DNA from: Carallia brachiata
Lineage: Eukaryota; Streptophyta; Magnoliopsida; Malpighiales; Rhizophoraceae
Direction: 5' to 3'
Length of the DNA stretch: 64,000 nt
Assembly (NCBI GenBank): GCA_021464245.1
Contig: JADCRB010000037.1
Span: forward strand, 1,256,056 to 1,320,055
Shown here: positions 46,251-56,349 of the stretch, one piece after another
Numbering within the stretch: the first letter of the stretch is position 1
Layout: each line of letters starts with the position of its first letter
Translations under genes and position numbers: made by a program
Notes under the pieces: generated by a model
What the model was told of the DNA's origin: nothing
Database searches by the model: none
What the model saw: the letters and a program-made list of their open reading frames with translations, nothing else

Positions 46251-47947
46251 TTAAGCCCGGTTCATGTACTGCCCAGTTCTCGTGTCTATCAACATCTCAT
46301 CTCCTACATTAATGAAGAGTTGAACATTAACAACAGCACGCGTATCCAATGTTGCTCGTTTTGATCTACCTGCAAGTTAGAATTTGTTTTCCAATAGTAA
46401 GTGTAAGGCCGCAAAGAAGACTGTAGACATGTCGTATAATTTGCCTTCCTAGGTGCTTGTTATGTCTATGGTGTGGCATTGTTTTTCAAATGAGACATCT
46501 GATAGCATTCAATTAGCCTAGGCAGGTTCCATCAGGAAGCCGAATTATATTACTTTGAGCGGTGTCACCCTTCAGAGGAGGACCTACATCAACAACCTTC
46601 AGCTGTACTGTGATTGGAAGTTCACAATCTATTATCTACAAAAGCACAAATAACAGACTTGTAACCAGCAGCAATACAAAGCTGATGAAATAGGACAGAT
46701 GTCATCGTTAATGGAGTCTCAATTGTGTAAATTCCAATATAAAGTGATCTTGAAAAAATTGAGAACTTTCTTCTCTAGCTTATGATGCTTCTTCGCCGAC
46801 TGATATGTGCCAATCAACTGTATGCTAAAGTACACACACACACCAAAAAAAAAAAGAAAAGAAAAAGAAAAGGCGTTGGAGTGCCTTGCATTCCAACTCA
46901 GTAAACTACAGTCCATTCCCTCCGTCAGCCACATCGTCTTGTCCCCAGTGTCCGATTCATTAAGATGGCTTTCTTCAAGTGTAGTCTGACAGTAAAACAA
47001 ACTACACATTTTAGAAAAGTACACAGAAAATAGAAGTTTGTATGGACACTATTACCATTTAATAACATATCCACAGACTTCAATTGATTCAAATTTGCTC
47101 TCGTGTCTGTGTCTATTAAATATGCATGCCATCCCAGCACTCAACCGCAATGGTTGCAATATACTGGTGGGACTATTCATGCAACACCGATGACGAACTT
47201 TGCTAGAAAGACAGAAAAACAAGAGGGAAAATAGCGTAAATGATGTAATGCCTTAGAAATTCTACAAAGTGGATAATAAACATTACCAGGTCCATGAAGA
47301 CAAACTGGGAACCATCCTTATAAGTAAACTGCTTTGGTTCTTTGGATACGTCTGCCTCATCTATCTGAATAAATAATAGTAGAGAAACAGGAAAAGAATC
47401 ATCCTCTCCAAAATGAGAAGTACTACATGAACCGACGAGACATCAAATAAGGAAATGAAGCCGATTTATACCACCGGTTGATGATACAATATTAACATGG
47501 AATTCAATTTTGCTGGGAATCCCAGGATAACAAAAGAACCAACTGATCAGCACTATTGCTATCTGATGGGACATGCAGCATAGAACTGGATGTGGCCATT
47601 CCAGCCCTTGAGAATTTTTCAACAATATAAACGTTCAGCCATATGTTCGATAGCCCGGCTAAGATCACATATGTCAAATTCAACAACGATGTGCCAAACG
47701 TTAAATAAGCTATCCGCAAAATACATTTACCAAACCCATTATGCAAAGTTCGGACAGGGAAACAGCTTATAACCAAGGCAGTTCAATTTCAAGTGAGCAA
47801 CGAGTGGCACATTCTAGAACATATGATTAGGTTTCTATTTCAGTTAGAAAAGAGATTCTAACCGCCTGTGAATCCCGCTCGAAAAGTTTTATCCACAGTG
47901 TTTCCTGTCATGTAATTGCGTATCTTGGTCTTGACAAACTTCACATG
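46251..47947 (-). pseudogene. Plastid-type elongation factor P (EF-P) homologue, 5'-truncated
   Basis: Pieces matching EF-P, a translation factor that eases peptide bonds at proline runs, lie on the minus strand. Order: 47866-47947 (FVKTKIRNYMTGNTVDKTFR), 47287-47364 (EADVSKEPKQFTYKDGSQFV), 46885-46985 (HLNESDTGDKTMWLTEGMDC), 46554-46635 (DCELPITVQLKVVDV) and 46251-46369 ([20 protein letters not shown]). The C-terminus is complete and two introns have canonical sites. The N-terminal KOW-like domain and the PGKGAA lysine loop before FVKTK are absent, and a MITE begins right there. The pieces at 47866 and 46885 end at GC rather than GT, and the phases do not fit. I therefore call it a decayed copy. 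A real gene with its first exons beyond the MITE is less likely, since none were found up to 49.7 kb. Confidence 0.7.
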
Positions 47948-47949
47948 AG

Positions 47950-48590
47950 GAAACCAAGTTTTAAAACTCGAACCGGTCAGTAAATTAAAAAAAATTAGTA
48001 ATTCAAGATTCAACTGATTCAACCGGTATAACCGTAGTTCAACCGATATTTAATATTAAATATATAAAAATTAAATTTTTATATAACTTATATACTTATA
48101 TAAAATATTATATTATATAAGAATGATAATAAATATTTAAAATAAAGTGTATTTTAAGAATTATATTAATATTTACATATATTAAGGATATTACAATTAG
48201 TATATTTAATAAAATGTAATTTATAAAAATTAATTAAAAAAATAATATTTATAAATAATGGTTAAATATTAATTTTTTTTAGTTTTAAAGATTAAATTGA
48301 AAATTTTAATCAATTGAGGACTAAATTGAAATTTTTAGTTAAAATTAGAGTTTAAATTATAATTTAGATAAAATTTTAGATTAAATTATAATTTAAAATT
48401 TTTTAGTTTAAATTAAACCGGTTCAACATGTTCTATTTTTTGTCGATTTTTTCGATTTTTGACCGATTTTTTTCGTTCTGATCCGCATCCCATTTTTATA
48501 CAAAAACTGGACTGGACCTAAAACCAGTCACCAGTTTAACCAATTGAACCGACCAGTCTGATCCGGTTCTAACTTCATTGGACGAAACTC
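47950..48590. mobile_element. MITE with ACCGGTTC-type ends, about 640 bp
   Basis: The left side reads CCAAGTTTTAAAACTCGAAC followed by CGGTCAG. The right side, on the opposite strand, reads GTTAGAACCGGATCAGACTG. ACCGG words and the text TTCAACCGG near the left recur inverted near 48410-48430 and 48530-48575. The interior is A/T-rich without coding capacity. The left boundary abuts the EF-P fragment. Confidence 0.65.
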
Positions 48591-49480
48591 TACAAACGAT
48601 CCCCCAATTACCAACAACAAAAAAAACCAATAGGCTGCCACACGTTAAAAAAAAAAAACAACAGAAATTGAGAACTTAGAAAATAAAAGAAACAAAAGCC
48701 ACCTAAAACTCGCCAAGATAATAAATAATTGAGTTCATACACGATCAATAAAACGAATCAAGAATATTGACAGTTTGACACAATTATATTTGGCAGGATT
48801 GTATAAATCACTGATATAATTGGTTTAACTCTTACAAGATCTCTAGGCTGATTCTAACTTATTCTAACACTTCTCCACGCTCAATTTGAGTTTTAAAAAG
48901 CAGATCAGAAAACTGTCTGGCTGGATCAATTTGTGCGAAAATATCAGGAGTCTTTTGATAGTAAAAGTAACCGAAATTAAATAAATAATGTTCCACCCAA
49001 CGTGCTGCTAGAACAAAATGATAATCATTCTTATGTTTTCTCCATGCACAAAAAAATATCATTGTATGAAAATGACAACAGTTAACTGCCATTTTAATAT
49101 GGTGCACTTCTTTTTTACTATTAAAAAAAATGTCATTATGTAAACTATTAATGTGATTGAATCAAATTTTATTGAATATTTAGGTCAAATTTTATGCTAT
49201 GTCTAAAGATTCTAATATATTATAACTAAGAGTTTGATTATGTAGACCTATAAAAATGAACACATAAATATACAAAAGACACATAATTTATTTAATAATA
49301 TTTAATATTTTTTTCAATTTAAGATATTTTTGATATTCTATTCATATATCCCACACCGCGTATTCTATTTGACGTTGCCCTAAAGTATTTCTCTTTAAAC
49401 AGTTTAGAAAAGACAAAGCCAACAAGCAATAAAGCGAAATTCGATTGTACTTCAATAAGTAAAAGAGTGCATGCAGTTAC
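48591..49480. other. AT-rich spacer
   Basis: Contains an 82-codon minus-strand open frame (48859-49107) with no convincing product. No other feature was recognised. Confidence 0.35.
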
Positions 49481-49484
49481 GTAT

Positions 49485-49672
49485 CCCGGAGCTTTTATCC
49501 CGGGATTTTGTCCCAGGCGAAACCGGGACTGATATTTTTGAAACCGCGACTGATATTTTTGAAATATAAAAAAAACAACTGTTTCAAAAATATCAGTTCT
49601 AGTTTCAAAAATAACAGTTACGGTTTCATTCGGCACAAATTTCAGCACATCAACCCCCGGGACACCAACATT
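49485..49672. mobile_element. Small foldback with two inward repeats per arm
   Basis: The left arm holds two tandem units built on GAAACCG-GACTGATATTTTTG (about 49520-49565). The right arm holds two inverted counterparts (about 49577-49633). The loop is a short A-run (49566-49576). CCCGGGA words lie outside each arm (49497-49505 and 49656-49663). The structure can fold into a near-complete hairpin. No coding capacity. Confidence 0.65.
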
Positions 49673-49679
49673 TATTCTA

Positions 49680-50550
49680 AGTAAAATCATGACCGTTCGC
49701 TGAAAAACGAAGAGAGCCGGCGACTCCCTCTCACTTTCTCAGTCTGATAATTTAGTTCTTCTTTTCTTTGGATTCGGCCTTTTCTTTTTTTCGGTTTAAA
49801 AACGCTTAGTATCCAGTCTAATGGGCTGACTAATTTGGACCAACTCGGATAGAATTTCAAATGGCGATAAAGGTCTCCTAATAAATATTTAATGCGACTA
49901 CATTACTAGATAACAAGGGAATTGGGAATGACAAGTGCAGGAAAGTTTCTGCAAAACTTCAAGAATACACTATATTCCTAAAAAAGTGAACAGTTGTTAA
50001 TAAAAATTTAGGTAACAAAAAGTTTTAATGTAATAATATTTCTTTTGTTTTTTATTTTAAAAAAATTCAAGGAAATTTTTTTAAAAATATAATTTATCTG
50101 TAGTCTATATTTTTTATTTTAGAATAATATTTATATAAATTTATATTTATATTTTATAAAAAAATAAATACAATATAAAATATAAATATCTCTGAATTTT
50201 AGAGATATAATATATTCATGAAAAATGGCCATGGATGATTTTAAGTGATTTATCATTACTCTTTTGTTAAAGCGTTGCAGTTGCTATCTGCGAACACTCG
50301 CGAGTAGGGATTCCGGTTAAACAATTTCCAGGTCACCAGGTCCACCACTAAACGTCCAAATACAGCCCAAATCTTTCTTTGGATAAGGCTTTTGTGTGCG
50401 GACTTGGGAGCGACGGAACTTCAAATGGGTATATGGTTTCCAGGCCGTTGACGGACTTGTAACTGGAAATGGGGCTGGCAGTGTAGATTTTGTTCGATGA
50501 AATCCTCGCCTTGTCAACGTGTTATAGGTTAGTTGGTATTAGAATCGTTT
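49680..50550. other. Intergenic spacer
   Basis: Mostly AT-rich. A less AT-rich patch from 50260 to 50520 has a 66-codon minus-strand frame (TRRGFHRTKSTLPAPF) that may be a gene fragment. I cannot identify it. Confidence 0.3.
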
Positions 50551-50559
50551 TGAACAATG

Positions 50560-51365
50560 AAACACTAACACGGCATATTAGAGATATCCAGTATGTCCGA
50601 CACATGTTGGATGTGGCTAAATGTGTCTGAGAAAAAAAAAAATTAAAAAAAAATTAGACACGGCAATGCACCATGTTCCACAAATCTAACTGGTTTACAG
50701 AAATAAAAACAAATATTCAAAAGAAAAAAATGGAAGAAAAGTAGCTATCAATTAAAAATAACAGACAACAATACAGTCATAGACGAGATCTTCCTTGTTT
50801 TCTTCTTTAATTTTTTTTTCCTGCAACATCCCAAATTGAGATTTCATCATTCAGCGGCTTTCTTTCATTATTGTCATCTTTTTCTTAGCTGAGTTTGTTG
50901 ATCATCGGATCCAAACACTGAAGTCTGAGACTGGATAGTTTTTGTGATGGAAGGAAAAGAGACGTATTTAATGGTGGCTAATCGGCAATGAATACGGTTG
51001 GGTTCTCGTTTTATTTTATTAAGAACTTTGTTTCTTTCTTTAAAAAAATAATAATAAAATAGTTATAAAAACATGAGGTATAGAAAGATATAGACTTGTG
51101 GAGGATAGTATGATAGGTACTCTTTCCTTATTTTTGTTTTTAAGATTCTATTTTTTTTGCATTTTTTTTGACATTTTCACAATATTTTTAAAAGATATAT
51201 GTTAGTAATGCGCAAAATTATAAATTTTATTTTTTGTTATATATACACACACGAATAAAATTGTGTCATTTATGTTTTCGTATCTTAATTTTTTTAATAT
51301 CGACGTGTAGCGGTGTTTATGTCGTGTCGTATCTGTATCAACGTATCCGTATCCGTGTTTCATAG
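50560..51365. mobile_element. TIR element with ATGAAACAC ends, about 0.8 kb
   Basis: The left end, ATGAAACACTAACACGGCAT, is mirrored at the right end, which reads inward on the other strand as ATGAAACACGGATACGGATA. Subterminal ACACG and CGACAC words occur on both sides (CCGACACATG left, GTCGTGTCGTATC right). The interior has no transposase. It looks like a non-autonomous DNA transposon. Confidence 0.65.
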
Positions 51366-52591
51366 GTTTTGAAAATTAAAAATTTTGAATTGAAGTTATA
51401 ATTAGAGTCAATTAATTAAAAATAAAAAGAAAATTCTTCTTGTTTTCTTTTTAATAGTTTTTGCCAAGGATTTGGAAAATGCTTCTAATGGGTAAAACTG
51501 TTAGACGAATGATCAATAAAATTTTCCCTAGAAAGAACAAAACAGGTGCGTTTAGAAAATGAAAACGTTGTATACATAGATTAAAAAACTACCAAACATT
51601 GTAAATGGATTCTTGATTTTTGTCAAAATTATTTTTGAGAGGTTTGACTAAACCAAATGCTTTACATCATGATAGATTCATACAACCATCTCCGAAAATG
51701 CGTTCCAATAAAACAAGATATTGAAATCCAAGGCTTGCCGCGTTAAATTCATCTTTTTCCTTCTTTGATTTGAGACAAGAACCATTTTTTTTTTAATCCT
51801 AAAATGGTAGTTGAGTAGACAATTATTTCAGAACTGAGAATGTTTTAACGATGATTTTTTATAAAATCCCGTCAAAAGTTTAAAATTTCTCTCAACATGT
51901 ATCTTCACTAACATACCAAAAAGAACAGTTTTGTTTTTTTTGAAGGCCGAGTTTGTTATAACAATGCTCCTAGTCAACGGGCCAGGTTTAAGTAATCCAG
52001 CCTAGAGTGCTTTTGGGTCATCTGTGTACTTGTATAGCTTCCAAATTATGGCCATTTTGAATCACGGGCTTCGAGGTTGTCATTTCCTTTATCCACGCCC
52101 TTCTTTGTGCCGTATAGGTTGTCAAAAGGAGATAGCAACATTAAAGTCCAATTAATATTTTCAACAAATGTTCAAAGCTGAGATAGCCATTAGCCCACTG
52201 GTATCTCCTTTTGTTTTCATGAAGTTTGGGTTTTACGTACCTAAAAAAATATGAATTTAAATCTTTAATAAATCTTCTAATAACATAAGAATTATAACAA
52301 TTTATTGTCCACTAAATTAGAATTATCATTAAAAAAAAATCTCTCAATTCACCTAAATAAAAAGGGGCAAATTATGAATTTCTCAAATGGGAAAAGAGAG
52401 AAAATCAGAGTCAATTAATAAAATAAAATAAAAATTCTTCTTGTTTTCTTTTAAATAGTTTTTGCCAAGGATTTGGAAAATGCTTCTAATGGGCTAATTT
52501 GTTAGATGAATGATCAATAAAATTTTCCCTGGAAAGAACAAAGCAGGTGTGTTTAGAAAATGAAAACATTGTATACATAGATTAAAAAATA

Positions 52592-52765
52592 AGTGCTTGC
52601 TAATTTTATTCTTTTTTTAGTGAGTAAAACTAACTCATGATTCAACACCATTCAAATATTATTTTTATTTTTTTTATTTAAGTGAACCTCACTTATTATA
52701 TGGTGTAAAATTATTAGTAAATTACACTCATTTAAAAAAAGAATAAAATAAAAATCTCCTGAAAA
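52592..52765 (+). mobile_element. MITE insert in the second duplicate (AT-rich family, copy 3)
   Basis: Copy 2 of the duplication has about 175 bases here that copy 1 lacks. The insert has GCTAATTTTATTCTTTTTTT on its left. Its right end reads, on the other strand, ATTTTATTCTTTTTTTAAAT, an imperfect terminal inverted repeat. The same sequence family occurs at 20725-20875 and, inverted, at 5829-5960. Confidence 0.75.
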
Positions 52766-53259
52766 ACAAACTGGATTCTTGTTTTTCGTCAAAATTATTT
52801 TGGAGAGGTTTGACTAAACCAAATGCTTTACATCATGATGGATTCATACAACCGTCTGTGAAAATGTGTTCCAATGAAACAAGATATTGGAATCCAACGT
52901 TTGCCGCGTTAAATTCACCTCTTTCCTTCTTTGATTTGAGACAAAAACTTCTTTTTTTTTTTTATCCTAAAATGGTGGCTAAGTGGACAATTATTATAGA
53001 ACTAAAAATGCTTTAATGATGAATTTTTATAAGATCACGTTAAAGATTCAAAATCTTTCTCAACATATATTCTCGCTAACATATCAAAAAGAACAAGTTG
53101 AAGGCCGAATTTGTTCTAACAATGCTCCTAGTCCGTTGACTAGGCTTAAGTAATCCAGCCCAGACTGCATTTGGGTCTTCTTTGTACTTGAATAGCATCC
53201 AATTATGGCCATTTTGAATCACGGGCTTCGAGGTTGCCATTTCCTTTATCCACGCCTTT

Positions 53260-53415
53260 TTTTTTGTTTTGTTTTGTTTTTTTTTTTGTTGTTTTAAAAG
53301 AGGACAAGAGTTCAACAAAATACAAGAATCTCTGTGAGATAACAATCGATGTCAAACCACTTTGATAACATCCTACTGTAACTTAGGAAGGATCCTAGGC
53401 AAAGGATCCTGTAAC
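53260..53415 (-). mobile_element. Retroposed insert (SINE-like), poly-A tail, 14-bp target duplication
   Basis: TTATCCACGCCTTT occurs on both sides (53246-53259 and 53416-53429), and the first duplicate at about 52090 has this site uninterrupted. On the minus strand the insert begins GTTACAGGATCCTTTGCCTA and ends in an A-rich tail with AAAAC interruptions next to the target duplication. That is the signature of LINE-machinery retroposition. At 156 bp it could be a SINE or a short 5'-truncated LINE. I could not find clear tRNA A and B boxes. Confidence 0.85.
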
Positions 53416-53712
53416 TTATCCACGCCTTTCTTGTGCTGTATAGGTTGTCAAAAGTAGACAGCAACATTAAAGTCCATTTTGAACAGATGTTCATAGCCAT
53501 TAGCCCACTGGTATTTCCTTTTGTTTTCATGAAGTTTGGGTTTTACGTGGCTAAACGAATATGAGTTTAAATCTTTAATAAATCTTCTAATAACAGAAGA
53601 ATTATAATAATTTTATGGTCCACTAAATTAAATTATCATAAAAAAAAATTCTCTCAATTAAACTAAATAAAAAGAGGCAAATTATGAATTTCTCAAATGG
53701 GAAGAGGGAATT

Positions 53713-54750
53713 TATAAGTTAGAACGGCTGGTGCTTTTCAATTTGATGATTAGAGAACAGTCAACAGTAAAACGATCGGACAAAGCGGCAGGACCCACCA
53801 ATACTGTTCCTAATTCTTGGTTCTTGCTGATGATCAGAGATTTGTCAACGCGTACATTGGCGCGTGGCCATTCCTTGTTTTTGATAAAATTAACAAGTAC
53901 AATCGAATGCTGAGGTCAGTAATTTATTCACAAATAGATTTAATTACCTAATAATAAAACGTGGATAGAAATATATAATTAATCTAATAGATAACAGTTA
54001 ATATATTTTATTTTTTAAGTTTAAATTTTTAATAAATTACTTTACCTCTTACGTCAACAGTGTTACTCTAACTTCATTGCAACAAAATCTTTTTCTTAAT
54101 GAATACATCCTAGCCGTTTGATCCCACTCACAAGCGAATCCGACGGGGAAGTTTCACAAATCTATCTTTTGATCTGTTAAAATAATAATAGTAAATGATG
54201 TTCAAAGCTTTGACGAGATTTGGGGTAGGAGGTGCCCTTTGTTGAAAACGGGGATGGATCATCGTCATCAATTTTATTGCTGTTTTAGACGCGATTTCCA
54301 CTGGCTCACTCAGCCGTGCGCATTATGACCAAAGTATCCTCCTCGTTAATATTCCCATTTGAGCACCAAAAGTAAATACATAATTTATTTAATAATTAAT
54401 TAATTTATTTTTATTTTTTTAACTTAATTATTTAATAATTCATATAACGACTGATCACACTTTAATTCTAATTAAAAAATTTTCACCTAGCACATTTTTT
54501 TTTGAAGCAACTAAACTCTATCAAAATTCAAACGCGAATATAATTAGTGAATAATGATAATTAATATTTTTTCTCGAAATTTTATAAATAATAATTAAAG
54601 TCTTAAAATTTAAAACACTAAATTTATTTAAGGTTTAAGTTCAAAAAATAAAAATAAAAATACTAAAAATTTATTATCATATTAATAATAATATCTATTT
54701 ATAAAAAAATTAAAAAAATAAATTTTTATACAATATATCACTACTTGTGA
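53713..54750. other. AT-rich spacer
   Basis: No gene was recognised. Short open frames are not supported. Confidence 0.35.
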
Positions 54751-54779
54751 TATATATATATACACGCGCGTGCGCGCGA
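54750..54779. repeat. Alternating purine-pyrimidine tract (TA/CA/CG)
   Basis: An unbroken alternating run of TATATATATATATACACGCG type continuing through GTGCGCGCG, about 30 bases. Such tracts favour left-handed Z-DNA. It sits in the upstream flank of the pseudokinase gene. Confidence 0.75.
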
Positions 54780-54899
54780 GTTCCATAAAGGGTAAAAATG
54801 TTCAAAAAGAATGAGAAACCTAATTCTGTTGTTTAGTACACGTGGCAATAATCAAGCATTTTTTAATTATCTATTAAATCCGAGGTCTTTGGTAGCTTT

Positions 54900-54914
54900 G
54901 ACCACTGCTCGTTT

Positions 54915-54951
<37 letters not shown>

Positions 54952-56302
54952 TTCAGAGACGCTTTTTTTTTTTTTTCCAGAATTTTCATTGACAAATTCT
55001 TCTGATTTTTCTGAACACTTTCCTTTCCATTTTTTTTTCTTGAAAATTAAAAAAGAAAAGAAAAAGGGAAAAAAGATTAATCTCAGACTCTCAGCTCCTT
55101 CTCATTCGCTTTCTTTGACTCCAAAAAAAAAAAAAAAAGAAGCTAAAATTAAAGCCACAGGTTTCCCATTTTCATCCAAAAAAAAAATTCCATTCTTTCT
55201 CAACTTCAAAAAAACTTTGCATGAACTGGCGTAGCGGCGTCTTCAGGTTCGACTGCCACTATAATGATTTCTCCAGTTTTTTTTTGGGGTGATTAATTAT
55301 ATTTGGAGCTGTCGGTTTCTTACAGCGTTTGTGGTCCGAATTTTTCTACGGAAAGTTTGCAACTTTATTTGGTTTTTTTTTTTTGGAATAAAGTTTGCAA
55401 CTTTATTTGGTTTTTTTTTTTTTTTTGGTTTTTGCTTGCTTGATTTTTCCCTCCCTTGTTATTTCTTTCCTTTTCTTTTAGTAAAAAAAATGAAAAAATA
55501 AAAATTCATGACGGGGAAATGATTGGTTAATGTCTGTTGCTACGTTTGTTTTAATTAAATTTGCAGGATTTTGGATCTGGTTTTGTAATATTTAACCCTG
55601 ATTCAGGGTTTGTTATTTTTCCATTATTTTAATTCGGATTAATGGAGATGAAGCTTATTTATAATTTGGCAAGATGGGTCATTGGTGGTGGGGCAGTGGA
55701 GTATTATTTTTGCATTTCAATTTGGTAACATCATCAATTTGCTTATCATCTGGGCGTTAATTGTAACTTAAATGGCTATTATTTCAATGTAGAGGATTTT
55801 AATTTTTAGTGGAATTTTGAACCCTGCTGGTTCTCAAGGATGTGATAAATTTCTCTGGTGATTGACTTATCATTGTTTGCATTTGCCTCCCATGATAATA
55901 ATACCTTTTGATGAATTGCATATATATAGATACACACACGCGCACACACACACACACACCAAAGATGGTAATGGTGTCGATCGACAAAGTTTTTTCTTTT
56001 TTTGTGCCAATATTCGTTCAATGATAGGCAACTACGAAAAAACCATGTACGAAGACATTTTCGTTTGAATGGGCTGTGGAACGGTTAATGATTGCAGATT
56101 GCTTACTGTTTGATTGCTTACTTAGTGGCTTTGGTGGTATGTTGCTTGGTTCTTCATAAACTTTTCAGTCTTATGTGATGATTGAATATGAAATCATTTG
56201 GTTTACAAGAATATTCTTCCCTTCTAAGGCATTACCAAATGCCAACTTTCTTTATGTTGGAAAAGTTTAACGAATTCTTTGCTTGTTGCTTTGTTTTGGC
56301 AG
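54900..56302 (+). promoter_or_regulatory. Leader exon and leader intron of the pseudokinase gene
   Basis: A (TC)n microsatellite at about 54917-54946 begins a C/T- and A-rich leader that ends CTTCAG with a donor GTTCGA at 55246. The acceptor TTTTGGCAG ends at 56302, 48 bases before the ATG. The intron (about 1.06 kb) also holds a CA/CG dinucleotide repeat at 55934-55960. Transcription start not determined. Confidence 0.5.
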
Positions 56303-56349
56303 AGTCCCAGAAGTCCTGCTTGCACCTTTAATGTACTGAGTGCAATAAG

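Larger units (their letters stand above)
51403..53712 (+). repeat. Tandem segmental duplication, unit about 1 kb
   Basis: Copy 1 (about 51403-52395) and copy 2 (about 52405-53712) match in order over their whole length. Anchor phrases occurring in both include TTTTTGCCAAGGATTTGGAA, TGAATGATCAATAAAATTTT, GAGAGGTTTGACTAAACC, TTGAATCACGGGCTTCGAGG, CTAGTC-AACGGG-like text and AATTATGAATTTCTCAAATG. Copy 2 is longer because it carries two inserts that copy 1 lacks, listed separately. No gene was recognised in the unit. Confidence 0.9.

Noticed and set aside
48859..49107. 82-codon minus-strand frame, considered as an EF-P N-terminal exon or a retroelement piece
   Set aside because: It has neither the KOW-domain pattern nor clear reverse-transcriptase or integrase motifs.
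50317..50517. 66-codon minus-strand frame in a less AT-rich patch
   Set aside because: No family recognised and no splice partners.
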